A stretch of 64,000 nt of DNA from Adineta ricciae (GCA_905250025.1 CAJNOJ010000293.1:1-64000), one strand, 5' to 3'. Shown: positions 1-11,537, numbered from the stretch's first letter. The notes: a model not told the origin generated them from the letters alone. Program-made: numbers and translations.

Positions 1-1
1 T

Positions 2-1010
2 ACCACAACGGAGACCACCACTACGACTACTACCACTACCACTACGGAAACCACCAGTACTACTACTACCACTACCACTACGGAAACCACCAGTACTACT
101 ACTACCACTACCACAACAGAAACCACTACTACCACTACTACCACTACGACCACTACTACCACCACGGAAACAACCTCAACGTCTACATCAACTACAACAA
201 CGACAGAAACTACAACTACCACCACGGAAACAACCTCGACGACTGCCTCAACTACAACACCGCCGATAGGTAGGACAATCTTTCTTTTATCTTTTTATCA
301 GACGTCACCAAATAAGAGCGATTTTTGTGTACGAACATAAGTGAGGGGTGAGAAGAAGTATTTGTAGGCTGAGAAAAGGATGGATTAGGAAGGTATTGAA
401 AGAAACGTATATCGATGACATATTAATCGTGTACGTAAGTAATTCTACTCACTGTGACGTTGTAGGTCAAATTCCAATTGCCGCTGCCAATGGAACACTT
501 GCAGCTGTTTACAATACATTTGTAGGTGGTGATAGTACGGCATCAACAAGCGGCTCTGGTATTGGTCAGTACCCACCGGGTCAATCACCAGAGGCGGCGT
601 GGGATAATGATAGATCAACTGTGTATATAAATTTTGGATCATGTACATCGTCTGATAATAATAATCAGTGTGGTTTGAACACTGGCTTCTATATTGAATT
701 ACAACGTGGTTCGACTGTAGTGACGGCGTTTCAATTGTACACAGGCAGTGATCATTCTGAACGTGATCCGCTAATCGTGTCGTTAGAAGGAAGTAATCAA
801 TCAGCAGCAAATCTGACACTTGGTAGCAGTTGGACTCTTATATATAATGGCGCTAGTGGATTAGCAACCTATCCGGGTCCTAATAGCGGCGGCTCGATAC
901 AGCAAACAAACAACACGATTTCGTATAAGAGTTATCGATTTCTTGTGTCTGGAAAACGATCAACGTCAAACAGTGTTCTGTATTCTGAATTGATATTTTA
1001 TGGATACTAA
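2..1010 (+). CDS. Thr-rich stalk plus discoidin-like domain protein (3' end only)
   Basis: The 5' end lies outside the window. Exon 2-269 encodes an almost pure Thr/Ser/Glu stretch built from ACN codons, a mucin-like stalk likely to be O-glycosylated. A GT donor at 270 and an AG acceptor ending at 465 join it in phase (G|GT = Gly) to exon 466-1010, which runs to TAA. The second exon encodes about 180 residues with a variable, AWDND-containing loop and a final YSELIFYGY strand, resembling galactose-binding/discoidin-like modules of secreted rotifer proteins. The likely role is an extracellular or cell-surface adhesin or lectin. The architecture parallels the Thr-rich membrane protein at 60750-62093. 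The domain name rests on overall pattern only; ligand and membrane anchor are unknown. Confidence 0.7.
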
Positions 1011-2040
1011 CATGTTTATCTTACTGTTGCAAACTAATTCAACGCTCTGCAAGCCCATGTTCTTGTCTTGTAGAGTTTAATGTTTTGAGTTCTTTGTCTT
1101 TTCAAGACGCGTTTTCTTATTATCATATCTCATTGTTGTAAGCATTCATCACTGTTGCACGTTTCTGCGCCTATAACTTTTATTTTATGTCACTATCTAT
1201 ACCATTATGGGTAAACTGTGTTATAGTATAAATGTATTGTTCATTTTAAATGATTCGAATCGCATCGAAATACAAAAATCTCGGTACAAATTCTAAAACA
1301 ATACTCTTTTAAAAGTTAAACATTCGAATTTAGACCAAACCTGGTGTGGACTCTGTTTATGTCAAGAAGAAATAAGACGTGGATTACCTTGTGACATGAT
1401 ATTGCCAATGTGTTACTGTGAGACCGACATGAAACTTTCCAGTCGAATACTATTCGAAATAAATTGTGATATTCAGAAACTTTGATTGGGTTTATTGATT
1501 CCACTGAGTTTTTACCTGTTTTTTTACGTGATGATTTTATTCGGCGTCTTTTATGCCATTATTGTAGAATATGAATAGCCATTGAGCAATATCATTCGTT
1601 GTATCTAAATGAGCGACCGGTTCAGTAATCTCCATTGAAAACATATACGATAAATCTCAAGAAGAGAATCTAAATGAATCGAGACGAACACAAAAATACT
1701 TTATTATTGTGAAAATCACAGAAGTTTCAATTCAACAATAAATCTATTGATCAGTAAATCATATGATCATTGTTGACATTCTACCGACTGACATATCGTA
1801 GCTTTTCGCTTCACAGTTTTAATGTAAGAGCTGTTTTACTTTGGCACCGAAAAAATCGATCAAATGAATATATAAATCATATTTATTTATTCTTCAATAT
1901 AATCTCGCACAAATATACACCGTATGAAAAGAAGCCGAAAAAACAAACGTCGATAATGAGTGAAAAGTGCTCATCGATAATTGTGTTCATGAGTAGTCTT
2001 TCGAAGAAATTGAATGACGACAACCAAAAGGAAAATAAAT
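1011..2040. other. Intergenic, no gene recognised
   Basis: AT-rich sequence between the Thr-rich protein and the small peptide remnant. Short open frames on both strands show no domain, signal peptide or splice structure that I trust. Confidence 0.6.
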
Positions 2041-2232
2041 TCAAAGATTTCCACCATATCGACAATAAGTGTTGAACATCTTTGCATTGTCTGGACAATG
2101 GCAATGTCCACTTCGTTCTCCTCCTCGTTGACATTGACAATTACTTCACGGATAATGTGGAACATCGCCCATCAGACTTAAAGTACAAGAAGTAGCAAGC
2201 ATGAAAGCCAAGAAAATACAGAAGTATTTCAT
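2041..2232 (-). pseudogene. Possible Cys-rich secreted peptide broken by an in-frame TGA
   Basis: Reading from ATG at 2232 on the minus strand gives a good signal peptide (MKYFCIFLAFMLATSCTLS), then a few residues and a TGA at 2146-2148. The same frame continues for 34 more codons with six cysteines (CQC, CHC and two more) and ends at TGA 2041-2043. A signal peptide followed by a compact Cys-rich tail is the layout of small secreted defence or signalling peptides. The in-frame stop suggests a decayed gene, although an unrecognised intron or a sequencing error would give the same picture. No family is recognised. Confidence 0.3.
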
Positions 2233-3084
2233 TGTATTTGTTGATTGGTGAAATGACCGATGCAATGAAAAATAACAAATGATAACTGAGTTGGATGTCG
2301 AGGTGCAAGATCTATATACATTCTGTTGATGATTGAGTGAAATCTCCGATGTTGTGGAGGTGAAGTAGAGGTGCAACTGGAAAAGAGTTTTTCTCTCCTA
2401 TGATTTGTCACTCCTATGGGAGATACGAACGAGAGTAGGCACAACAAAAGTTGAGAAAAGTGAGGAGTACGTAGGTTGATAAACATATGATATACACATA
2501 TCTTCAACATAGTAATATCATCAGCGCGTGCGTTTGATTTGTATACAGCCAAAGTTGCAAAGAGAATGTTTTTTTTTCGTATCACTGTTGTGTCAATAGT
2601 TCGATTCATATTTTAGTTAAGTGCAAACAGCTTCACAAACACGTAAGTCATGCTTGTAGCTTGTGTCTACGTCATGAATAATATTCATCATCAAACGTTG
2701 TGACGACATCGAAATATTCCTATCGATTATAGTTACAGTATCAAACAGGTAATGTTTTATTAGTATAAAATAGATTTGATCGGATCCGAAGTGAGACTGT
2801 AAGGGATGTTGTTGACCAGCATCCGTTAGCCGTATTAAGGACGGACCTAAACATGATAAATAATCTTCGCTTTGCCTCATATTCTTTTGTATCTGACTGC
2901 ACTTCTGAGGTAGTTCGTAGGGTCTCTGGAGGGGAAATCGCAAAAACTTACGAACTATAAGTTTACGAGTTGAGTTCTTCTTTCATAACTTTCTCCGCGG
3001 TTTCTTTTAATTATCAATGGCGAATGTTAGCTGGAACTAGCTACTAAAAAATATCCATGCATGCCGACAAATGCATCGAACCTA
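2233..3084. other. Intergenic, no gene recognised
   Basis: Open frames here, including a 108-codon minus-strand frame at 2617-2943, have no recognisable domain and no splice-supported extension. I see nothing that supports a gene. Confidence 0.5.
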
Positions 3085-3730
3085 TTAAAAAACAACATCT
3101 TTTGGGATGTAATACTTGAACGAATATTTTATACAGTCATCAAGAATTTTTTCATGCGTATAGAACAAGTTCTCAAACAAATGGAACTTTTCGTACAAAC
3201 GAAAACCGATCTTATGGAAATGCCTCTGCTTCACGATCTCCCATTCGGGTGTTTCAGTCTCGAGATAAATTATACATTTCTCTGTATAATCATAATATTG
3301 GACATCGTTAATTTTAAATGGAATACCAGCAGCTAGTAGAACCTTGTCTTCACTTGGATAGTGCGATAGGTCGTTGACATCAATACCAACATAATATCAA
3401 TAATAAACAAAGTGTTGCCTAATGTTTCTGCCATGAGTTGATTACGGCTCGTCGAAGTGAAAGCAAGCCATTTCTTGTATAATTCTTGATGGGTGCGATA
3501 AAAATTGATGTCACTCGATGAGAGATTTGCGCCTCGGTAAACCAAATCTCGATGCCGTTTTGGACATTGCATTCCGACTTGATGCAATAAAAATGAGTTT
3601 GCACAGGAAACTTTCTTTGCTGTACAATACAAAGCAATCTTGACCTCTATTCCATAGAAATCGCAATAGATCAAAATATTCATCATCGTCTTTGCTAATT
3701 ATTAGCATGGTTCTCAACTGATCACCCATC
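3085..3730 (-). pseudogene. Frameshifted arginine ADP-ribosyltransferase (ART) remnant
   Basis: The minus strand encodes a VYRGANLS segment, then AFTSTSRN, NTLFIIDI and, after a frameshift near 3385, GIDVNDLSHYPSED followed by VLLAAGIPFKINDV and about 45 more residues to a stop at 3085. These are the ordered landmarks of the R-S-E class of NAD:arginine mono-ADP-ribosyltransferases: Arg of strand 1, the STS motif, and the E-x-E loop before VLLP. Here the loop reads S-E-D-K, so the last, catalytic glutamate is replaced by lysine. The N-terminal part also needs frame changes around 3600. The frameshift and lost catalytic residue together make a dead copy likely. A live relative lies at 7533-9536. 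Confidence 0.65.
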
Positions 3731-3843
3731 CATTTTGCTACGGAGATTTTATTGATTTTTCGTCCTTCTTCAAGTATTCCTTGTGTTGCTGCAATGACTA
3801 TACTTTGATGTCGTTTTTACCAAATGCTAAGCGCCATTTATCG

Positions 3844-6190
3844 ATATGTCGTATCGAAGTTAGTTTTTTGTCGAAGTTGTGGAAATGGCGCTTTTTTCTG
3901 AATGGTAGTACAACGAACTATTATACATAGAATGGAGTCGGTTATCAGGGTTATCTACTTTCTTCGGCGGTTATTTCTATTCATTCACAATCATCTGAAA
4001 CGTTTTAATTGAGCAATGTCTGAATCAAGCAAATCACCATCATCAACAAGAAGTGTTTTAGGTGACATTTCCAGTCGAAAACAGCGATTTAATACTGAAT
4101 TAACGAAATTGAAAAATGACTCGTCAAACAATCCATTGTTTCAGCAGATCAATACGAAAACACTATTTTGTCAGTACAACAAGCCAAGAAGAAATGTTTC
4201 GCCGATCGAAATGTTAAAGAAATCACCTACGATGTCGTAGTCTTTGGTAATCACTCAAAATTAGTGAAAAAATCTAGTTCAGTGGCCGAAGGCGCTGAAA
4301 AATATTATGTTCAATACAATGAATTATTTGATTTTATTCAAGAAGCTCATGTCGCTATTGGTCATCGTGGTATTATCAACACGATGAAAGAATTGAAGAA
4401 AAAGTATGTTAATGTTTCAGAAAAGTAGGTTACTGTGGCGAATGTAAAATAAAACGAGCAAAACCGATAAATTCGTCCAAACTTGTCGTTCAACCAATTT
4501 TATCAAACGATTTCAATGCTGGTGGACAAGTTGATTTATTCAACATGTAGTCCTGCTCAGATGGATCATACAAATACATTTTGAATTACCAAGATCACTT
4601 TACCGAGTTTTGCATACTAAACCATGAAAAACGAAAACAGCTGCCGAGGTAACTTATCAATTGCTAGATATATTCACGATCATTGGTGCTCCGGCAATTC
4701 TTCAGTCAGACAACGGGCGTGAATTTGTTACCAGGATTATCATAGAATTAAACGAAATGTGGACTGGTCTTAAAGTTGTGCACAGAAAAGCCCGTCATTC
4801 GGAATCGCAGGGTTCTGTAGAAAGGTGCAACTAAAATATCAAATTGTCCATTGGTATGTTAACTCTGGAACCAAGCCTATCATCTTGATTTTTTCTGAAT
4901 TTTAGGTATCTGGATGCGTGAAAATAGCTGTAGAAAATGGTCCGAAGGATTACGTTTTGTTCAACTTCAGAAAAATTCTTGTCATCATCGAGTGCTTCAA
5001 CACAGCCCTCACTCACTTTTGTTTGATCAGGAACCGAAAACTGGTTTATCAACGGGTTACAGGAATATCGCCAATACACCTCTATACTTTCGCCAATTGA
5101 CGAGAGTCCTCCGAACTTTTGTCAACAATACAGGGTTTGTTTTAAACGTCATAGTCGAAGTGCATTTACATATCATGGAGTGCACGGCTCGCATATAATA
5201 ATTTCCGATTCCTCTATTTCTTTCGTCATAAGTCTACAAATCTTGCTCTCACCCTCTCAAGATTCCACTGAAGAAGAGCTTCTGCAGAAATTAGATTTAC
5301 CACTTTTACCTGATGACGCAGGTGATATTGTTTCACCAAGTGATCTTAATGATACAGCTACAATTATTGATGCAGCAGCAATCGTTGAACCTGTTAATCC
5401 TGTTAATACACTCTCAAATGTTGAACCATATAGAACTGCTGCAATTGAGACTAATTAAGGAACTGAACAAAATAACACGAACGATTTCAAATGCGGTGAA
5501 GTCGTCGATGCTGATCATGGGCAAAACATTGTCTCACCTATGAAACGGTCACAGCAAATAAACAAAAACCGGCACGATGCTCGTGAGGGTCAAAAGGAAC
5601 AGGGTAATCAATTCCTTAGAACGATGAAGAATAAACAATTATTAGAGTGAGGGTAGTATTGGTGATAATTTGATGAGTTTAAGTGTCCTATTTTTACAAG
5701 TCTCAAATCTGTCGCGAGATATTTTTCAGTTAGTAGCTGTGCGAGATATTGACTGTGGACCTGCAGATGCACGCAATATATTAGCAGTTGTTCTGAATAT
5801 TAAATATGGGAAGTATCATTTAGGAACATCACATGATGCACTCTACGGTTTATACGGTTTCCACCAGATATCGAAGTGACCAGGTTTATCAACACTACTC
5901 ATCGAACATGTTCCAACTAACACACGGAAATCATTACGTGAAGTTGCTCGGCTCAATAATATCCCTGGCGGACAAGAGATGCTGAAATGCGACTGCGAAG
6001 GCAGTTGTAAAACAAAGAGATGTAAATGTAAACAAGCACAAGTGCTATGTGGTTCTCGTTGTCACAATTCTTTAACTTGTGATAATAAATGATGATCAAT
6101 TGTTGAAATACAATTTCAGTTCTCTATTTAATTACTAGAAATAACTTTGACAGAAAATTTTGTCGAAGTAACAACTTCGATACGACATAT
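3844..6190 (+). mobile_element. Degenerate DNA transposon with 18-bp terminal inverted repeats
   Basis: The 18-mer ATATGTCGTATCGAAGTT at 3844-3861 recurs as its exact reverse complement at 6173-6190, bounding a 2.35-kb element. Between the ends lies a broken integrase gene (4016-6092). If the true tip is TGTCG (3847) and CGACA (ending 6187), the element is flanked by TA on both sides, but the exact boundary and target duplication cannot be settled by eye. A further short palindrome (TCGAAGT-AACA-ACTTCGA) sits just inside the right end. The integrase type points to Ginger/KRBA2-like cut-and-paste elements. This is a non-autonomous fossil. Confidence 0.75.
4016..6092 (+). pseudogene. Broken DDE integrase of a KRBA2/Ginger-like transposon
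   Basis: Pieces in different frames read in the right order. First is an N-terminal segment (4016-4165), then an HHCC-like pre-integrase region with HVAIGHRG (about 4350) and YCGECK (about 4440). The catalytic core follows: NYQDHF (about 4585), QSDNGREF (about 4705) and SESQGSVERC (about 4800), the D-D-E triad of retroviral-type integrases. The tail includes a VAVRDIDCGPAD-like segment and a Cys-rich end (CDCEGSCKTKRCKC, 5979-6090) typical of this transposase family. There are frameshifts near 4165, 4427 and 4625, in-frame stops at about 4549 and 4831, and further breaks downstream. Nothing here can make a full protein. Confidence 0.75.
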
Positions 6191-7532
6191 ATATCTTTTC
6201 TCGTTCTCTCTGGTTTTCTCTCTATGTCGCCTGTCTAACCTCTCTTTGAACTTGTAAGATCAGACAGAAGCAGTTGTCTTTGAACTGTGATCGACATCGG
6301 TCGCTTCTTGTTTTTCTTTTTCGTCGTTTACCAATAAACATTATCAGGAAGACTTCGAATAACCTCGTTCACTCTTCCATCCTCGAAGTATGACAACTAC
6401 ACACACTAACTGAACCGATACAGATCCTTAGCTTTTTATCACTCTCGATCTTGCCTATTAACGTCTGGTGGGTAGGAGTCTTTGGTCTGTAAGGAAGAAC
6501 TAACGCTGTCTCACTCAGAATTCGATGTTGATTCCGAATATATGGGTCTGAGAACTTAGTTTTTTGCGCCGAAAACATGCCTTACTGTCACTCGTCCTTT
6601 CGTTGATTTATGAAATGCTGTAATTTGATTGGATTATGCAAACAAACTTCAAGCATTTTAAGCTCCCTATTTTAGGAGCATATTACCCTTTCTTTCAGAA
6701 AAGGGGATAATGTGAAAGTAGAAAAACAGAGTATAAAGATTAATGTGTAGCCGTGAGTGACTGGCTGCGACAGGAGGCCTACGGATGGCTAACTATTAAG
6801 TGATGGGGTTTTTAGTAAACATAGATAGTATATTATAATCAATTGAAAACTGGACGGGAAATGCTGTGTTTTTATCATCCAGGAGTAAATTTCGTTTCTT
6901 AATACTGTACGAGTTTTACACTGAACTCATTTCTTTAGATACGAATTTACACTATCGAACACAGCCGTTCATTCTTCCGCTGCTGTGAGAGTAATATCCC
7001 AAGATATCTATCAACATTAGATTGTCAGTATACTTTTCATACGAGATAAGCAAATCATTTCATAATTTGCGTGATGGGTAAACTCGCTCTAGCAGAAGTC
7101 ACTGATGAGAAGTTTCATTTTCTTTATAGTCTTCCGGAGTATATGTTTCAAAAGTATCCAGATGTAAAATTTTCGTTACGATATCCTGAATGACGTCGAT
7201 TAGATAAATGTTATAAACGATGGAATCAGTAGTATTCTTGACGACCAACCAGCAAGCTTATTTTTTGCAGTATTTATTAAACAAAATTTATAGAACTTTT
7301 TTCTTTGAAAATTCCAGCGTCTCGCAAACATTCTCTTCGTTTGATCTGTCGCCGACTAATGTTATTGTTTCATACTCGAATGTTTTGAAGGAATATTAGA
7401 AACGAAAACAGAAAAGAACGAGGCGCCGCAAAGAACAGTAAAAGAAAAAAAATCTAGGAAGTAGATGCAAATATATAAGACGAGCAAATCTTGTACGTTG
7501 TTTCTATAATAATTTTCCAACAAACTAACGTT
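6191..7532. other. Intergenic, likely old repeat debris
   Basis: About 1.3 kb between the transposon and the ART-TPR gene. I see a 39-codon frame from ATG 7075 with no recognisable motif, an AATAAA near 6336, and a purine-rich AGAAAAGGGG run near 6700. No intact gene is supported. The stretch may hold remnants of other mobile elements. Confidence 0.45.
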
Positions 7533-9536
7533 ATGGCAAGCAACATCAAAACAGCTGAGACGCATGAATGTGAACGTCTTGATATTCGACGAATTCAGAA
7601 CGTACTTCTTATCTGGTTAGACGGCAACATTAATAACAGCAGCAAAGATTGTCAAAACACCATCACTCAGCTACGACGCGTCGTAAATGACGTTAACACA
7701 TATACAGATGGCGATAATTGCATTCATTTCATCGAGACGATCACGGATCGCAAGGCATGTATGATTATCTCGGGTGCACTTGGTCAACATATCGTACGTC
7801 GCGTGCATCATATGTCTCAGGTAGATTCCATATTTATCTTTTGTGGTAATAAGAAGTATCATGAACAATGGGCACGAGAATGGCCAAAAATCAAAGGTGT
7901 TTTCACGGAAATAACACCGATCTGTGAAGCTCTCAAACAAGCAGCATGGCACTGTGAACGAAATGCCATGCCGATGAGTTTTATGAAATTTGACAAGAAA
8001 TTGGATCAGCTGGACCCATCTTTCATGTACACACAAATCTTAAAGGAAATATTACTAACTATTACTTTCAATCAAGAGCACATCGAAAAATACCTTGATT
8101 ATTGTCGCAAAGCTCTGACCGGTAATGATAGGGAGCTGAGCTATGTTGACGCTTTGAGCGAGTCTTACTATAAGAAAACACCTATACACTGGTATACTTG
8201 TGACTGTTTTCTATATACTATGCTGAATCGTTGTCTACGGGTAATGGATACAAAGATAATAATACTGATGGGATTTTTCATAAGTGATCTCCATCGACAT
8301 ATAGAACGGCTGCACCAAGAACAGAAAGTTACTGAAACTTTTACAGTTTTTCGTGGTCAAGGTTTACCGGAAGAAGGTTTCGAAGAACTGAAGGAAACAA
8401 AAGGTGGACTTATGTCCTTTAATAATTTTCTATCTACCAGCAAGAATCGTTCAATCTCACTTGATTTTGCTAAACGAGCGATGAAAAACCCCGATCTAAT
8501 TGGCATCCTCTTTGTTATGAAAATCGATCCTGGCCAATCAACAACAGCATTCGCGTCTGTTAGTGACATCAGTGCCGTTTCATCTGAAGATGAAATACTC
8601 TTTTCTATAAACAGTGTCTTTCGTGTTCTTGACCTGAAACCAATCGATAAGAGTAACACACTCTACGAAGTAACCTTGACACTTACCAGTGACAGTGACA
8701 CGGAATTAAATGCGCTTACAGAACGGATTCGGGACGAGAGCTTTCCAAACAATGAAGGATGGGAAAGATTAGGTTTGGTCTTGATTCAAATGGGTCGGTA
8801 TGACAGCGCGGAAGAGATTTATAACAGACTACTCGATGAAACGGCCGACGACAATGAGAGAGCACCTCTCTACCATGAACTTGGAATCATCAAATACAAA
8901 CTAGGAGAATATGAAGAAGCGATCACGTTCTATAAGAAGTCACTTGACATCGAAGAAAAAACTCTTCCTCCTAATGACATTCGATTAGCTCCGTCCTACA
9001 ACAACCTGGGTGTAGTCTATGAATCCATGGGTAAATATAAGAATGCACTTTCTTATTATGAAAAAGATCTCGAGATTAGCAAACTATCACTCGACGAAAA
9101 CCATCCTGATATCGCTTCATCTTATAACAATATCGGCGTCGTATATCAAAACATGGGTGATTACAAGAAGGCCTTAGTGTCGTATGAAAAAGCACTTGCC
9201 ATTCGACAACGGTCACTGGTTGCGAACCATCCGGACATAGCCGCATCGTACAACAATATTGGTGCAGCGTATCGAAATATGGGTGACTACAATAGAGCTC
9301 TTCCATCGTATGAAAAAGCTCTTATGATTCGACAGCAATCACTTTCTCCAAATCATCCGGACTTGGCTTCATCCTACAATAATATCGGTTTAGTTCATGA
9401 AAATATGAACAATTACTCAGCAGCTTGTTCCTGCTTTAACTTTGCCATCGAAATTGCGAAACGATCGTTGTCTGAAAATCATCCCAATCTCCTCGACTCG
9501 CGAGAAAATCTCGAGCGTGTGAAAAACAAACTTTAA
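7533..9536 (+). CDS. NAD:arginine ADP-ribosyltransferase with C-terminal TPR array
   Basis: Single exon of 667 codons. The frame opens at 7491, but I choose ATG 7533 (MASNIKTAETHE), because the segment before it looks like 5' leader. Residues 1-260 form the N-terminal region common in rotifer ART proteins, including the HWYTCDCFLYTMLNR segment. The ART domain follows with all three landmarks: VFRGQ (Arg274), FLSTS (299-303) and E-D-E at 352-354. Residues about 395-660 carry five kinesin-light-chain-like TPR units of about 42 residues (YNNIG...MGDY..AL.SYEKAL). The enzyme should transfer ADP-ribose from NAD to arginine on a partner recruited by the TPRs. It has no signal peptide, so it is probably cytosolic. 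The active-site residues look intact. Confidence 0.88.
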   Translation: MASNIKTAETHECERLDIRRIQNVLLIWLDGNINNSSKDCQNTITQLRRVVNDVNTYTDGDNCIHFIETITDRKACMIISGALGQHIVRRVHHMSQVDSIFIFCGNKKYHEQWAREWPKIKGVFTEITPICEALKQAAWHCERNAMPMSFMKFDKKLDQLDPSFMYTQILKEILLTITFNQEHIEKYLDYCRKALTGNDRELSYVDALSESYYKKTPIHWYTCDCFLYTMLNRCLRVMDTKIIILMGFFISDLHRHIERLHQEQKVTETFTVFRGQGLPEEGFEELKETKGGLMSFNNFLSTSKNRSISLDFAKRAMKNPDLIGILFVMKIDPGQSTTAFASVSDISAVSSEDEILFSINSVFRVLDLKPIDKSNTLYEVTLTLTSDSDTELNALTERIRDESFPNNEGWERLGLVLIQMGRYDSAEEIYNRLLDETADDNERAPLYHELGIIKYKLGEYEEAITFYKKSLDIEEKTLPPNDIRLAPSYNNLGVVYESMGKYKNALSYYEKDLEISKLSLDENHPDIASSYNNIGVVYQNMGDYKKALVSYEKALAIRQRSLVANHPDIAASYNNIGAAYRNMGDYNRALPSYEKALMIRQQSLSPNHPDLASSYNNIGLVHENMNNYSAACSCFNFAIEIAKRSLSENHPNLLDSRENLERVKNKL

Positions 9537-9941
9537 TATATACTAACTTTCTTTATATTAATCAAGAAATTATTTGAATAAAGATTCGACGTGTGTGCAC
9601 ATTTACAACGAAACTGCTTTAGGTAATAAAAAGTTGTGGGACCACTTATATCTTGTATAGGATAATTTTGTTAGTGTAACTGCTTGCTTGAATTTCATTG
9701 AATAATGTTGAAATAGGCAAGTTTGAATACACAAACTTCTCTTACTTTCTTAGTGAAGTAGAACATAGAAAAATAAAGACAAACTGTTTTCGATCTCTTC
9801 TCGATATATTTATCACGAGAAAGATTCTACGCGTTGCTAAAAACTCTTCTAGAGCATGATTCACTCGGTGGAACAATGGCATGTGCACAAATTGCAGAAT
9901 AGGAAATACAAAAAATAAGTTGATTTTCATGTAGATGAGAA
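9537..9941. other. Intergenic
   Basis: 3' flank of the ART-TPR gene with an AATAAA at about 9578. No gene seen on either strand. Confidence 0.6.
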
Positions 9942-10238
9942 ATGTCTGACGCTGCACACACTGAATCTTTCTTCGAACGTACCTTCATCCTCGATAAATA
10001 TCTTAATTACATTCTGGACAGACAAAAACTAATCATACAGGTATATATAGTATGCTACCGTCTTTTTGTCAGAATGCAGAACGACAAAAATAATTTCATA
10101 CATATTGGATATTTACTAATGAATAGAAATCTTGTATTGCCATCTGAAAATTACCTGTCAAATATTTCACATAAAAATACTCTGCTGTCCTTTGACGATA
10201 AATATCTGATGATTACCGCTCATTTGTTATATTCTTAA
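9942..10238 (+). CDS. Hypothetical 98-residue protein
   Basis: An ATG-initiated frame begins MSDAAHTESFFER and continues through a helix-forming segment to TAA. After codon 33 there is a GT at 10041 and an AG ending at 10072. If that 32-bp piece were spliced out, the product would stop after 39 residues; 32 bp is shorter than the other introns in this window, so I list the unspliced frame. There is no domain, signal peptide or clear membrane segment. It may be a chance frame. Confidence 0.25.
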   Translation: MSDAAHTESFFERTFILDKYLNYILDRQKLIIQVYIVCYRLFVRMQNDKNNFIHIGYLLMNRNLVLPSENYLSNISHKNTLLSFDDKYLMITAHLLYS

Positions 10239-10426
10239 TAAACAAAGTTACTAGTTTCTATATAGTATATGATTTGGGTAATAAGTGACATTAATTATCG
10301 ATTTTGGAGAAAACATATACTCTACACAGAACAGGTCGACTATATGATTAGTTCGTGGCGAAAATAACTTTTTTCTCTAGGACAACAACTTGTCATAGTT
10401 AACTGAATACTCTCTAAGATTCACTC

Positions 10427-10434
10427 TATAAAAA
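10427..10434 (+). promoter_or_regulatory. TATA box of the Cys-rich secreted protein
   Basis: TATAAAAA lies 68 bp upstream of ATG 10495, a plausible spacing for a TATA-driven start with a short 5' UTR. Confidence 0.45.
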
Positions 10435-10494
10435 CTCTATTCGGTTAGTATTAGTGTATCCATTCAAACTTCTTCTCACTCCACAACGAACGAA

Positions 10495-10928
10495 ATGCAA
10501 TCGACATCCGTCGTCATATTCATCGCGGCTCTGGCAATTGTTACTGTGCAATATTCGGAAGCACAGTATCATCCTATGATTGACCTGCGTGAAGAGGAAA
10601 ACTCGGACAATTCATTCGTGCTCGCCAGCTTTGCGGAACGTGGAGAAGGAGGTAAAATATATCCGGCCTACAAAATATTCTTTTATCAAATTTTAATTTA
10701 GCACCAACCTGTAGTAGAACTGTTTGTTGCACTGACAAATGTGTGCAGTGTCTTACGCCAACGAAGACACCTCGTCTCGCTTTCTGTAAACATGACAAAG
10801 GTCTTCAAAGTTTTGTTGGCTTTAAAAGTGCCGAATCTTGCAAACAGGGCACTACTCTTAACTATAATGTGATTGGCCATGCTCTTCATGAAACTGATGT
10901 TTGCGATCCAAAAGAGACACAAAAATAA
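10495..10928 (+). CDS. Secreted cysteine-rich protein, two exons
   Basis: Exon 1 (10495-10651) encodes a signal peptide (MQSTSVVIFIAALAIVTVQYSEA) and an acidic propeptide-like stretch. A 50-bp GT-AG intron (10652-10701) joins in phase to exon 2 (10702-10928). The 127-residue product ends in a module of about 75 residues with eight cysteines (C-x4-CC-x3-C-x2-C, then single cysteines), suggesting a disulphide-stabilised extracellular domain. It should enter the secretory pathway. I do not recognise the family; the size and Cys spacing would suit an antimicrobial, inhibitor or matrix peptide. The splice model is supported because the unspliced frame stops at 10701 and the joined frame restores a Cys-rich domain. 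Confidence 0.75.
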
Positions 10929-11537
10929 CTGGACAAATGCTGATGTTATCTATCACTTAACTCGAATTCATTTTTAGCGATCATTGTATTTTTTTCCTTT
11001 GTTTCTTACCTTCGAATATATCCAATTATCACATATAACTGGTCATCATAAGTAAACTTCGCGTGCGAGAAAAAAAGTGAACAATGAGATTTAGAAAAGT
11101 AATGAAGCCGATTGATAATTAATATTAAAATCTTCTTGAAGTTCGTCAAACTCCATTTCAATCTAGCTCTACTAGCCATACCTGCTATTGCTATTCTGCC
11201 GATAGTGATGAGCGCTATTATTCAGTGGCATAGTCAGAACTTGACGGTGAGGTTGATGAAAACATTACGTCAATCGTTATCTGTCACATCATGACCGTCA
11301 ACCTTCCTTTCTCGAGCATGTACTCATAATATAGAACATTTAAAAAAATGATGTCACTACACAGTAAAATTCGTAAATTCGTGGATGATACCCAGAAAGG
11401 AGTCATGTTAAATAATAAAAAACAAAACTTTCGTTTGATAACAAAGATAATGAGAAAATGTGCATGTTAACAGAGCAACACGTAAGTTAAATATAAAACC
11501 ATTCTAACGCGATACAACTTGTTTCTAACGTTCACCC
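10929..11537. other. Intergenic
   Basis: AT-rich, with one 60-codon hydrophobic frame (11112-11294) that lacks an ATG start and any support. No gene called. Confidence 0.5.

Noticed and set aside
445-819. 124-codon minus-strand frame
   Set aside because: Antisense to the discoidin-like exon, with no domain or signal of its own.
6191-6780. Possible LTR fragments: AATAAA near 6336 and a purine tract near 6700 followed by TGTGAAAG
   Set aside because: I could not find a second matching LTR copy, a primer-binding site or any reverse transcriptase.
11112-11294. 60-codon hydrophobic frame
   Set aside because: No ATG start, no promoter or splice signals, AT-rich composition alone can explain it.
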